Assembly: GCA_040766885.1 (NCBI GenBank)
Contig: JAXGPP010000008.1
Span: 124,001 to 188,000 of the forward strand
Length of the DNA stretch: 64,000 bases
Origin: JAXGPP01 sp040766885
GTDB lineage: Bacteria; Planctomycetota; Planctomycetia; Pirellulales; Thermoguttaceae
Direction: 5' to 3'
Shown here: piece after piece, positions 24,680-32,295 of the stretch
Layout of the letters: every line of letters starts with the position of its first letter
How positions within the stretch are numbered: position 1 is the first letter of the stretch
Translations under genes and position numbers: made by a program
The notes under the pieces: model-generated
Told to the model about the DNA's origin: nothing
Database searches by the model: none
The model's input: the letters and a program-made list of their open reading frames with translations, nothing else

Positions 24680-25519
24680 ATGATCTCCATCCGCACCATG
24701 CATGCCGACGATATCGGTCTGGGACTCCGCCTGAAGGATCAGGCAGGCTGGAACCAGACCGCCGCCGACTGGCAGCGGTTTCTGCAGTTGGGGCTTGCCG
24801 GCTGCTTCGTCGCGGAGTGGGAAGGACGCGCGGCCGGCACGACCGTCGTCACCGAGTTTGGCTCGGTGGCCTGGATCGCGATGGTGCTCGTCGACGAGCA
24901 ACTCCGCGGCCGCGGCATCGGCACCCGGTTGGTCGCCCATGCGCTTGAGCATCTCGACGCCCGCGGCATCGCCACGGTGCGACTCGACGCCACGCCGCTC
25001 GGACGCCCTCTCTACCAGCGGCTGGGTTTCACCGCCGACTACGATCTTGCCCGCTGGCAAGGCGTTGCCCCCGCCGAAGACGCCCCCGCCGGGGTCAAGC
25101 CCGTTGCGGACAGCGATCTTGCCGCCGTGGCCGAACTCGACGCGCAGATCTCCGCCACCGGGCGCGAGCGTTTGATCCGCTATCTGCACCGCCAGGAACC
25201 AGCTGCGATGTGGTGCCTCAGCTCGCCCGGCAACTTGCTCGGCTACGCGGCCCTTCGCACGGGTTCTCGCGCCTTTCAGATCGGCCCAGCCGGCGCGGTC
25301 GACGCCGCCGCGGGCGAGCAGCTTCTGTCGGCCGCCGCCCATCACGCCCAGGGACGCACCGTCTTCCTCGATATCCCCGCACAGAACCGCCCCGCCACGA
25401 CCTGGGCCGAGTCCCGCGGCCTCGTGATCCAGCGCCGCTTCACCCGGATGACCCGCGGCACAGCCATCCACGACCAGCCGGCCCTGCTCTGGGCCAGCTC
25501 CGGCCCCGAAAACGGCTAG
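24680..25519 (+). CDS. GNAT-family N-acetyltransferase with YitH/HolE-type C-terminal domain
   Basis: A 279-aa cytoplasmic acetyltransferase. The N-terminal GNAT domain (residues 1-130) starts ISIRTMHADD and contains the acetyl-CoA-binding motif A in WIAMVLVDEQLRGRGIGTRL. RLDATPLGRPLYQRLGF follows. The C-terminal half resembles the second, degenerate acetyltransferase domain seen in YitH/HolE-type proteins (LLGYAALRTGSRAFQIGPA and VFLDIPAQNRPATTWAESRG). The frame is open about 100 codons upstream; I start at 24680 because the GNAT domain begins there. No good Shine-Dalgarno is visible. Substrate unknown. Confidence 0.82.
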   Translation: MISIRTMHADDIGLGLRLKDQAGWNQTAADWQRFLQLGLAGCFVAEWEGRAAGTTVVTEFGSVAWIAMVLVDEQLRGRGIGTRLVAHALEHLDARGIATVRLDATPLGRPLYQRLGFTADYDLARWQGVAPAEDAPAGVKPVADSDLAAVAELDAQISATGRERLIRYLHRQEPAAMWCLSSPGNLLGYAALRTGSRAFQIGPAGAVDAAAGEQLLSAAAHHAQGRTVFLDIPAQNRPATTWAESRGLVIQRRFTRMTRGTAIHDQPALLWASSGPENG

Positions 25520-25525
25520 GATAGA

Positions 25526-26170
25526 CTATTCCTTCTTCTCAAGGTGTGGCCGAACCAGCTCCGTCCACAACTTGTACCCCTCGTCGTTAAGGTGCAGTTC
25601 GTCGGCCCGAAACAGCTCCGCCCGCGGCTGACCCTCGGCCGTGAGCATCGGCTTCTCCACATCGACGAATACCTGCCGCGGATCCTGCTCGGCTGCCGCG
25701 CGGATCAGCCGGTTCGTCTCGCGCACCTTCTCAATCAACGCCCACCGCTTCGGGCTCGGCTTCACCGCCACATAGACGATCCGCGTGTCGGGTAGCGCCC
25801 CATGCACCTTGGCCACAAACGCCTTGTAGTCGGCCAGCACCTGCTCGGGCGACTTGCCCGCGGCCAGGTCGTTGTCCCCCGCATAGAGCACCACCGTCTT
25901 CGGCCGGTACGGGATGAGGATGCGATCGGCATAGCGGACCGAGTCGGCCAACTGCGAACCGCCGAACCCGCGGTTCACCACCGGCAGGTCAGGAAACGAC
26001 TTCCGCACATCCCACAGGCGGACGCTCGAACTGCCGATGAACACGATCCCGTCCTGCATTGGTGGCGACTTCCGGTCCATCGCCTCGTACGCCGCGATGT
26101 CCGACTCCCACCGATCCGCTGTCGCGGCAGTCAACGTAATTGCGGCGAAGAACAGTGTTGCCGAGGTCAT
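25526..26170 (-). CDS. Secreted SGNH/GDSL hydrolase
   Basis: A 214-aa predicted exported esterase or acetylhydrolase. A signal peptide covers about the first 18 residues (MTSATLFFAAITLTAATA). SGNH blocks are clear: VFIGSSSVRLWD (catalytic Ser), RGFGGSQ (block II Gly), LYAGDNDL (block III Asn) and FRADELHLNDEGY (catalytic Asp and His). It most likely deacetylates a glycan or cleaves an ester outside the cytoplasm. The start ending at 26170 has GGAGG 8 nt upstream; the frame stays open about 94 codons further upstream, but those have no protein character. It is convergent with the GNAT gene, the stops being 7 nt apart. Confidence 0.87.
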   Translation of the reverse strand: MTSATLFFAAITLTAATADRWESDIAAYEAMDRKSPPMQDGIVFIGSSSVRLWDVRKSFPDLPVVNRGFGGSQLADSVRYADRILIPYRPKTVVLYAGDNDLAAGKSPEQVLADYKAFVAKVHGALPDTRIVYVAVKPSPKRWALIEKVRETNRLIRAAAEQDPRQVFVDVEKPMLTAEGQPRAELFRADELHLNDEGYKLWTELVRPHLEKKE

Positions 26171-26441
26171 ATTTCCGCCTCCAGTGTGATTATCGAGTGC
26201 CGAATCCCGGGTGACGACGCTTGTCGGCCCCGCTGCAGAACGAACCTGGAGCATAACTCCAGCCCGCCCCCGCTGCAAACGCCCACCCGGGAAACACACA
26301 CCGCGGCCGCCGATCTCTCCGTCTGAAACCGGCCTTGAAGCCACCGCCAACATAGCCCCACGGTCGCCTGATGTGGTTGGATCAGTCAAGGACTGAGTCT
26401 TCGATTTCGCTGACGCGTAATGTGGCTCTGTCAACAAGGGA

Positions 26442-26454
26442 TTGTGATACACAA
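26442..26454. promoter_or_regulatory. Small palindrome, operator-like
   Basis: TTGTG and CACAA flank ATA, a perfect 5+3+5 inverted repeat between the SGNH gene and the FG-GAP gene. It could be an operator for the SGNH gene, which starts 270 nt away on the minus strand, but may be chance. Confidence 0.2.
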
Positions 26455-26464
26455 CCCTTCGCGG

Positions 26465-26498
26465 GTGAAATGAAAGAAGCCCGCAGGGGACTGCGGGC
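26465..26498 (-). terminator. Intrinsic terminator downstream of the FG-GAP gene
   Basis: On the minus strand GCCCGCAG pairs with CTGCGGGC (8 bp, 4-nt loop), followed by the T-rich string TTCTTTCATTTC. It lies about 30 nt after the stop of the FG-GAP gene and is well placed to end the pyruvate dehydrogenase/FG-GAP transcription unit. Confidence 0.65.
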
Positions 26499-26526
26499 CT
26501 ACTCCGGGTGGGGCGCGTTGGCCGGG

Positions 26527-27714
26527 TTATTTAACCCCTTCGTTGAGGAGGACCCAGGTGCCGGTCTTGCCGGGGACGGCGATGTCGAGGCGGCCGTCGG
26601 CGTTGAGGTCGGCGACGCGGATCTGCATGCCCGCGCCGACGCCGCTGCCGAGCGGGGCGACGTCGTACCGGGTGAACTTCTTCGCGGCGGCGTCCCAGGT
26701 GTAGTAGTAGAGGCACGCAGGGTCTTCCACGCCGGGATCACCCGTGGTGTGCGCACGCACGCGTTTGCCGGTGATCACTTCGCCCTGGCCGTCGCCGTCG
26801 AGATCGGCCCAGACGAGGCAGTGCACCTGCGACCAGGTGTCGTCGATGAGATGCTCGGTCCAGGTGGTCGTGCCGTCGGCCTTCGGCTCGCCCTGCTCCC
26901 ACCAGTAGAGCCCGTAGTCGTGGGCCTTGCCCCAGATGATGTCGTTGCGGCCGTCGCCCGTGAGGTCGACGATGAGGCAGGGGCAGCTCGGGTGCGGCAG
27001 GGCCGTTTCGGGATGGAACTTCCAGAGGGTTGCGAAGGGATCGCCTTCGGGGCGCTCGTACCAGCCGGTCTCAGTGAGGATGTCTTCGCGACCGTCGCCG
27101 TTGATGTCGCCGAAAGCGTAGCCGTGGCCGCTCCCCTGGTCGCCCAGTGTCACCTGTTCCAGTTTCGGCTGGCCATCGGCTCCGGCGACGAACTTCCAGC
27201 AGACCAGCGGGGCCTTTTTATCCCATGAGCTGACGAAGAATTCGGGCTTGCCGTCGCCGTTCAGGTCGCGGAGGTCGTAAGCTTCATTCTGGCCGCGGCC
27301 GACGTTCAACAGCCGGGGTTCCCACTTGAGCCCCTTCTCCAGTCCCACGGCACCGGGATTCTTAAACCAGAAGACCTCGGGCTCCATCCAGCCGCCAGCC
27401 ACGACGTCGACCCAGCCATCGGCGTCGACGTCGAGGGCATGATCGCCGTTGTTCTTGAGGAAGTCGCCGCCGAACTCGCCGATTTCACGCAAGGGGCGGG
27501 GGACGTAATCGGGGGCGGCGAACCAGTGGGTGCCGGCGATGACGTCGAGCTTGCCGTCGTTATTCACATCGGCCACGGCGCAGCCTTCGTTGGGGCTCAC
27601 CATGAGCAGCTTGCGCGAAAACGTCACTTCGCCGGCTGCCGCCAGCCCGGCGACGGCGCCAAGCGCGGCGGCCAAGACGGGCAGGCAAACCGCAACGCGA
27701 ATCGAGCGAGACAT
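26527..27714 (-). CDS. Secreted FG-GAP/VCBS repeat protein
   Basis: A 395-aa secreted protein. The signal peptide (about 25 residues; VAVCLPVLAAALGAVAGLAAA) is followed by beta-propeller blades with calcium-loop motifs DVNNDGKLDVIAG, DVDADGWVDVVAGG, DLNGDGKPEFFVSS, DINGDGREDILTE, DLTGDGRNDIIWG and DLDGDGQGEVITG. Unlike the proteins at 7461-13919 it has no C-terminal ASPIC/UnbV domain. The ATG at 27714 is preferred to a TTG three codons upstream because GGAG then lies 9 nt away. It follows lpd by 180 nt on the same strand and ends at an intrinsic terminator. Function unknown. Confidence 0.9.
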   Translation of the reverse strand: MSRSIRVAVCLPVLAAALGAVAGLAAAGEVTFSRKLLMVSPNEGCAVADVNNDGKLDVIAGTHWFAAPDYVPRPLREIGEFGGDFLKNNGDHALDVDADGWVDVVAGGWMEPEVFWFKNPGAVGLEKGLKWEPRLLNVGRGQNEAYDLRDLNGDGKPEFFVSSWDKKAPLVCWKFVAGADGQPKLEQVTLGDQGSGHGYAFGDINGDGREDILTETGWYERPEGDPFATLWKFHPETALPHPSCPCLIVDLTGDGRNDIIWGKAHDYGLYWWEQGEPKADGTTTWTEHLIDDTWSQVHCLVWADLDGDGQGEVITGKRVRAHTTGDPGVEDPACLYYYTWDAAAKKFTRYDVAPLGSGVGAGMQIRVADLNADGRLDIAVPGKTGTWVLLNEGVK

Positions 27715-27837
27715 AAAGTTCAACTCCTTTGCATGTACTTCGATGAGGCCGCGCAGTCGATGCCGTGGCCCTTTCCCGACAAGCCGCTACGGTAGCACAC
27801 TCAGCGGGCGAGATAAAGAGGCGAGCCAGCAGACGTG

Positions 27838-27893
27838 CCAATGCCAATGACTCAATGTCCGGACAGGCGGAGCATTGGTCATTGGTGCTTGTG
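27838..27893. repeat. Intergenic stutter repeat between lpd and the FG-GAP gene
   Basis: The string GCCAATGCCAATGACTCAATG, then GCATTGGTCATTGGTGCTTG, repeats CAATG/CATTGGT units in both orientations. It resembles the ATTGGTACTTGG units near 2735-2775. Confidence 0.5.
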
Positions 27894-27894
27894 G

Positions 27895-29313
27895 CTACTT
27901 GGCGCGGCGGGGGCGGTAGATGTCGGTGGCGGTGCCGTAGAAGACTTCGGCCGCGCCGCCGAGGGTTTCGCTGAGCGTGGGGTGCGGATGGATCGTGTCG
28001 GTGAGATCGCGGAGCGAGGCGCCCATCTCGATCGCCAGGACGGCTTCGCTCACGAGATCGCCGGCTCCGGCGCCGACGATGCCGCAGCCGATCACCCGTT
28101 CGGTCTTGCCGTCGATGATCCACTTGGTGAGTCCCTCGGTCCGGCCGACGGCGATGGCGCGACCGCTGGCGGCCCAGGGAAAGACGGCCGTCTCGATCTC
28201 GCGGCCGGTCTTCTTGGCGTCTTCTTCCATCATGCCGGCCCAGGCGATCTCGGGATCGGTGAATACCACGGCGGGAATCGCTCGGGGCGCGAACTCGACG
28301 GAGTGCCCGGCGAGGGACTCGACGGCGACCTTGCCTTCGTGGGCCGCCTTGTGGGCCAGCATCGGCTGGCCGGCCACGTCGCCGATCGCGAGGATGTTGG
28401 GATCGGCCGTGCGCTGCTGCTTGTCGACAACGACGAAATTCTTTTCGACCTGGACCTTTGTCTTTTCCAGGCCGAGGTTGTCGCTATTGGGGCGGCGGCC
28501 GACGGCCACCAGCACGCGGCTGAACTTCTGCACCTTCTTTTCGACATCCCCCTCGAAGGTCACTTCGACGGCCGAAGACTTGTCCTTGAGGGCCACGACC
28601 TTACTCTTGAGGAAGATGCCTTCGAACTCCTTTTCCAGCCGCTTATGGAGCGGCTTGACGAGGTCGCGATCGGCGCCGGGCAGGAGGCCATCGGTGACTT
28701 CGACCACCGACACGCGGCTTCCCAAGGCGGCGTAGACGGTTCCCATCTCCAGGCCGATGTAGCCGCCGCCGATGATGAGCAGCGATTCGGGAATATCGGG
28801 GAGTTCCAACCCGGTGCGCGAATTCAGCACGCGGGGGCTGTCGAGCGCCAGGGCGGGAATGGTCGCCGCGCGGGAGCCGCTGGCAAGGATGCAGTGCTGG
28901 TAGCGGATGCGATCATCTTCGAGCGGCTGGTCGCCAACCGGAGCGAGCGCGAGGGTCTGCGAGTTCTCGAAAGTTGCCGCCGCGCGGACGACGCGGATGT
29001 TGCGCTTCTGGGCCAACTGCTTGAGCCCGCCGGTGAGCGTGGCGATGACCTTGTCTTTGCGGGCGCGGACGGCGTCGATGTCGATCTTGGGCTTGCCGAA
29101 GGAGACGCCCCAATCGCCAAGGTGCTGCGCCTCGTTGATCGCCTTGGCGACGTGGAGCAGGGCCTTCGAGGGAATACAGCCGCGGAGCAGGCAGACGCCG
29201 CCGAGCCGCGCTTCGCGATCGACGAGCGTAACCTGCATTCCCAAGTCCGCCGCGAGAAAGGCGGCCGCGTATCCGCCGGGGCCGCCGCCCAGCACCACTA
29301 ACTGCGTGTCCAT
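27895..29313 (-). CDS. lpd: Dihydrolipoyl dehydrogenase (E3)
   Basis: FAD enzyme of 472 aa that reoxidises the lipoyl groups of the E2 subunit and makes NADH. The N-terminus has LGGGPGGYAAAFLAADLG (FAD site) and the redox disulfide CLLRGCIPSKALL. The second Rossmann motif is LLIIGGGYIGLEMGTVYAALG (NAD site), followed by AIGDVAGQPMLAHKAAHEG, and the C-terminus carries the catalytic His in TIHPHPTLSE. All functional motifs are intact. It closes a same-strand set with aceE, aceF and an NDH-2 gene, so it serves the pyruvate dehydrogenase complex; other lipoyl complexes may share it. Confidence 0.96.
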   Translation of the reverse strand: MDTQLVVLGGGPGGYAAAFLAADLGMQVTLVDREARLGGVCLLRGCIPSKALLHVAKAINEAQHLGDWGVSFGKPKIDIDAVRARKDKVIATLTGGLKQLAQKRNIRVVRAAATFENSQTLALAPVGDQPLEDDRIRYQHCILASGSRAATIPALALDSPRVLNSRTGLELPDIPESLLIIGGGYIGLEMGTVYAALGSRVSVVEVTDGLLPGADRDLVKPLHKRLEKEFEGIFLKSKVVALKDKSSAVEVTFEGDVEKKVQKFSRVLVAVGRRPNSDNLGLEKTKVQVEKNFVVVDKQQRTADPNILAIGDVAGQPMLAHKAAHEGKVAVESLAGHSVEFAPRAIPAVVFTDPEIAWAGMMEEDAKKTGREIETAVFPWAASGRAIAVGRTEGLTKWIIDGKTERVIGCGIVGAGAGDLVSEAVLAIEMGASLRDLTDTIHPHPTLSETLGGAAEVFYGTATDIYRPRRAK

Positions 29314-29348
29314 GAGTGAATCCGTATTGTGTGGGTATCGTGAGAGGT

Positions 29349-29384
29349 GGGTGTTATTGGTATTCCGGTTGATAACGCAACGCC
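29349..29384. repeat. Dispersed intergenic motif, copy 1
   Basis: The reverse complement reads GGCGTTGCGTTATCAACCGG then AATACCAATAAC. A near-identical string in the opposite orientation occurs at 40694-40727; the two differ at only a few positions. It lies between lpd and the NDH-2 gene. Confidence 0.55.
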
Positions 29385-29414
29385 ATGGCTCTTTCCGCTC
29401 AAACCGGGTTCAGG

Positions 29415-30761
29415 CTAAACGGGTGTGGAGGGCGCTGGATCGTCGCGGTTGGCCGCGCACTCGCTCGGCTCGAGCGTGACCAGCGGCAAGGGATTCTCGC
29501 CGGTGATCAGCCGGGCGCCCCGGTTCCAGGTGAAATAGTTCCACGCCCATTGCATGGCCACCAGCAGCCGGTTCTGGAATTCGACAATGTACATCAAGTG
29601 GACGAACAGCCAAAGCAGCCAGGCGAAGTAACCCGAGAACTTCCACCCTTTGACGATCGCCACGGCCCGGTTGCGGCCGACGGTGGCCATGGTGCCGCGG
29701 TCGCGATAGCGGAAGGGCGGCAGCGACTGGCCGTTGAGCCGCCGCTTGATGAGCCGGGCGGCATAGCGGCCCTGCTGCATGGCGACGGGGGCCACGCCGG
29801 GAAGCGGCCGGCCCTCGTCCTGGTGGCTGAAGTTGGCGAGGTCGCCGATGACGAAGACTTCCGGGTAGCCGGGCAGGGTCAGGTCGGGGGCGACCGGCAC
29901 GCGTCCGGGCCGATCGGTGACCACGCCGGCAGCCCGCGCGAGCACCGCGCCCAGGGGTGAGGCCTTCACGCCGGCGGCCCAGATCACGGTGCGGCAGCGA
30001 AGTTCCTCGGGCTGGTCGCCCCGGCGGAGCACAAGCGAGTCGGGCCCGATTTCGGTCATCAGCGTGTTCGTGCGGACAACCACTCCGAGCCCCTCCAACT
30101 GACTGCGGGCCCGGGCGGAAAGCTCGGGCGGATAGGCGGGGAGGATGCGGTCGGTCCCCTCGAGGAGCAGGATCTTCGCCTGGCCGGGATCGATGGCGCG
30201 GAACTCGTGGCGGAGCGTGTGCCGGGCGATCTCGGCCAGGGCGCCGGCCAATTCGACGCCCGTCGGCCCGCCGCCGACCACGACGAACGTCAACCACTGG
30301 GCGACGCGCTCGGGATCGGTTTCGCGTTCGGCGGCCTCGAAGGCGAGGAAGATCCGCCGCCGGATGTCGGTGGCGTCTTCGATGCTCTTCAGTCCAGGGG
30401 CGAAACCGGCCCAGTCATCGCGGCCGAAATAGGAGGTCTCCGATCCGCCGGCGACGATGAGCGAATCGTAGCCGAGGCGGCCGTCGGTAAGAATCACCTG
30501 CCGACGGGCGAGATCGAAGTCGCAGACCTCGGCGAGCATCACCCGGGCGTTGCGTTGACGGTCGAGGATCGTCCGCAGTGGAGTGGCGATGTTGCCGGCC
30601 GACAGTCCTCCGGTGGCCACCTGATAGAGCAAGGGCTGGAAGAGGTGGTAGTTGTGCCGATCGACGAGCGTCACCCGGACCGGCGCGCGCTTGAGCGACT
30701 GGGCCGCGTACAGCCCGCCGAAGCCGCCGCCGATAATGACCACGTGATGATCGCGGTCCAT
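29415..30761 (-). CDS. ndh: Type II NADH:quinone oxidoreductase (NDH-2)
   Basis: Single-subunit membrane-bound NADH dehydrogenase of 448 aa that passes electrons from NADH to quinone without pumping protons. The N-terminus has the FAD motif IIGGGFGGLYAAQSLKR. NADH binding is shown by FVVVGGGPTGVELAGALAEI. FVIGDLANFSHQDEGRPLPG and GWKFSGYFAWLLWLFVHLMY fit the family, the latter being the amphipathic C-terminal membrane region. The ATG at 30761 starts the Rossmann fold; a TTG 22 codons upstream is less likely. It lies between aceF and lpd, an unusual place that would link NADH made by pyruvate dehydrogenase with its oxidation. Confidence 0.92.
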   Translation of the reverse strand: MDRDHHVVIIGGGFGGLYAAQSLKRAPVRVTLVDRHNYHLFQPLLYQVATGGLSAGNIATPLRTILDRQRNARVMLAEVCDFDLARRQVILTDGRLGYDSLIVAGGSETSYFGRDDWAGFAPGLKSIEDATDIRRRIFLAFEAAERETDPERVAQWLTFVVVGGGPTGVELAGALAEIARHTLRHEFRAIDPGQAKILLLEGTDRILPAYPPELSARARSQLEGLGVVVRTNTLMTEIGPDSLVLRRGDQPEELRCRTVIWAAGVKASPLGAVLARAAGVVTDRPGRVPVAPDLTLPGYPEVFVIGDLANFSHQDEGRPLPGVAPVAMQQGRYAARLIKRRLNGQSLPPFRYRDRGTMATVGRNRAVAIVKGWKFSGYFAWLLWLFVHLMYIVEFQNRLLVAMQWAWNYFTWNRGARLITGENPLPLVTLEPSECAANRDDPAPSTPV

Positions 30762-30857
30762 GAACTCATCGTTTGAGGCTTGCGAAACGGCCAGGCAACA
30801 TTCGGGGTGCGGCCGTCCCGGCTGCAATGGAGCAGGCGAGGCGCCTGCACCACAAAC

Positions 30858-32258
30858 TCACTCCGCGAGCATCAACAGCGCGGGGTTCTGCAGGTACTGG
30901 ATGACATCGTTAAGGAACCGGGCGGCGGTCGCGCCGTCGACCAGCCGGTGGTCGTAGGAGAGGCTTAACGGCATCATGTACCGTTTTTCGATGTTCTCGC
31001 TGCGGATCACCGGGAGCCAGCGCGAACGGCCCAGAAGCAGGATCGCCACTTCCGGATAGTTGATGATCGGCGTGCTGTAGGTACCTCCCACCGCGCCCAG
31101 GTTGCTGATCGTGAACGAGCCACCGCGGAGTTCATCGACGCTGAACTGCACTGCCCGGGCCCGCTCAGCCACGGCGGCCACCGCGCGGGCGATCTCGGGA
31201 ATGCTCATGCGATCGACGTTGCGGACCTTGGGCACGACGAGGCCACGCGGCGTGTCGACGGCGATGCCCAGGTGGACATACTCCTTGTAGGTAATTTCCT
31301 CTTTCTCCTCGTCGATGCTCGCGTTGAGCAACGGGTGGCGCCGCAGTGCAATGGCTACGGCTTTCAACACGAAGGGCATGCTCGTCAACCGCAGGTTCGC
31401 GCCCAAGAGGCCTTTGGGAACGCCTTGCCGCATCCGTTCCAGATCGGTGATGTCGGCATCATCGAAGTTGGTGACGTGGGGCACGGTGGTCCACGAGAGG
31501 CGCATCTGCGCGGCGATCGTCTTGCGAATCTTGCTCATCTTCTCGCGGCGGACCTGACCCCATGAGTCCTGCGCGACGTCGCCCGGCGGGACAACCGGCT
31601 CGAGGGAGATCGACGGCTCGGCGGCCGCTTTGGCGGGAGATGCAGCGGGAGGCGCGGCGCGGCGCGATTTCGCAGCCGCTTCAACGTCTTCGGTCGTGAT
31701 CCGGCCGCGCGCGCCGGAGCCCTTCACCTGACGGAGATCGACCCCAAGTTCGCGCGCCACACGACGCGCGGCGGGCCCGGCGGGGATCACGTCGTCGCCG
31801 TCGGAAGGCGCTTCGGCCTTGGCGGAAGGGGCGGCTTGCGTGGGGGGCGAGGGGACCGGCTGAGGCTCCTGCTCTTCGGTAGGCATGCCAAGGGCGGGTG
31901 AGTCGACCTTGTCGGCCGCACTCGGCTCGGTGCCGGGCTGGCGCTTCGGCGCCGGCTCGGTTTCGGGGGTCTGCTTGCGCTCGGTCTTCGGCGGAGACTT
32001 ATCGACGGGTTTCTCGGACTGCGCGCCTTCGAGCGTCACCAGGACCTGTCCGACCTTGATGGTGTCGCCTTTCTTGAAGTGCACCTTGGCCACCCGGCCG
32101 GCTTCGGACGAGGGAATCTCGACCACCGCCTTGTCGGTTTCCAACTCGCACAATCCCTGGTTGACGTCGATCTCGTCGCCGACATTGATCAGCACGTTGA
32201 CGACATCGCCGCTGGTGACGTTTTCACCCAGTTCAGGCAGCTTGACTTCGATGGCCAT
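30858..32258 (-). CDS. aceF: Dihydrolipoamide acetyltransferase (E2) of pyruvate dehydrogenase
   Basis: E2 core of the pyruvate dehydrogenase complex, 466 aa. One N-terminal lipoyl domain carries the lipoylated Lys in ELETDKAVVEIPSSEAG (about residues 38-50). Then comes a Pro/Ala/Glu-rich linker, the E1/E3-binding domain (AGPAARRVARELGVDLRQVK and ARGRITTEDVEA), a second linker, and the catalytic domain with SYDHRLVDGATAARF (His and Asp of the active site). The frame is open 134 codons upstream over aceE, but the lipoyl domain fixes the ATG at 32258. It starts 37 nt after aceE and is followed by the NDH-2 gene. Confidence 0.96.
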   Translation of the reverse strand: MAIEVKLPELGENVTSGDVVNVLINVGDEIDVNQGLCELETDKAVVEIPSSEAGRVAKVHFKKGDTIKVGQVLVTLEGAQSEKPVDKSPPKTERKQTPETEPAPKRQPGTEPSAADKVDSPALGMPTEEQEPQPVPSPPTQAAPSAKAEAPSDGDDVIPAGPAARRVARELGVDLRQVKGSGARGRITTEDVEAAAKSRRAAPPAASPAKAAAEPSISLEPVVPPGDVAQDSWGQVRREKMSKIRKTIAAQMRLSWTTVPHVTNFDDADITDLERMRQGVPKGLLGANLRLTSMPFVLKAVAIALRRHPLLNASIDEEKEEITYKEYVHLGIAVDTPRGLVVPKVRNVDRMSIPEIARAVAAVAERARAVQFSVDELRGGSFTISNLGAVGGTYSTPIINYPEVAILLLGRSRWLPVIRSENIEKRYMMPLSLSYDHRLVDGATAARFLNDVIQYLQNPALLMLAE

Positions 32259-32295
32259 GGCTATGATCGGTGGAGGAAATGGATGAGCGAAGCGG

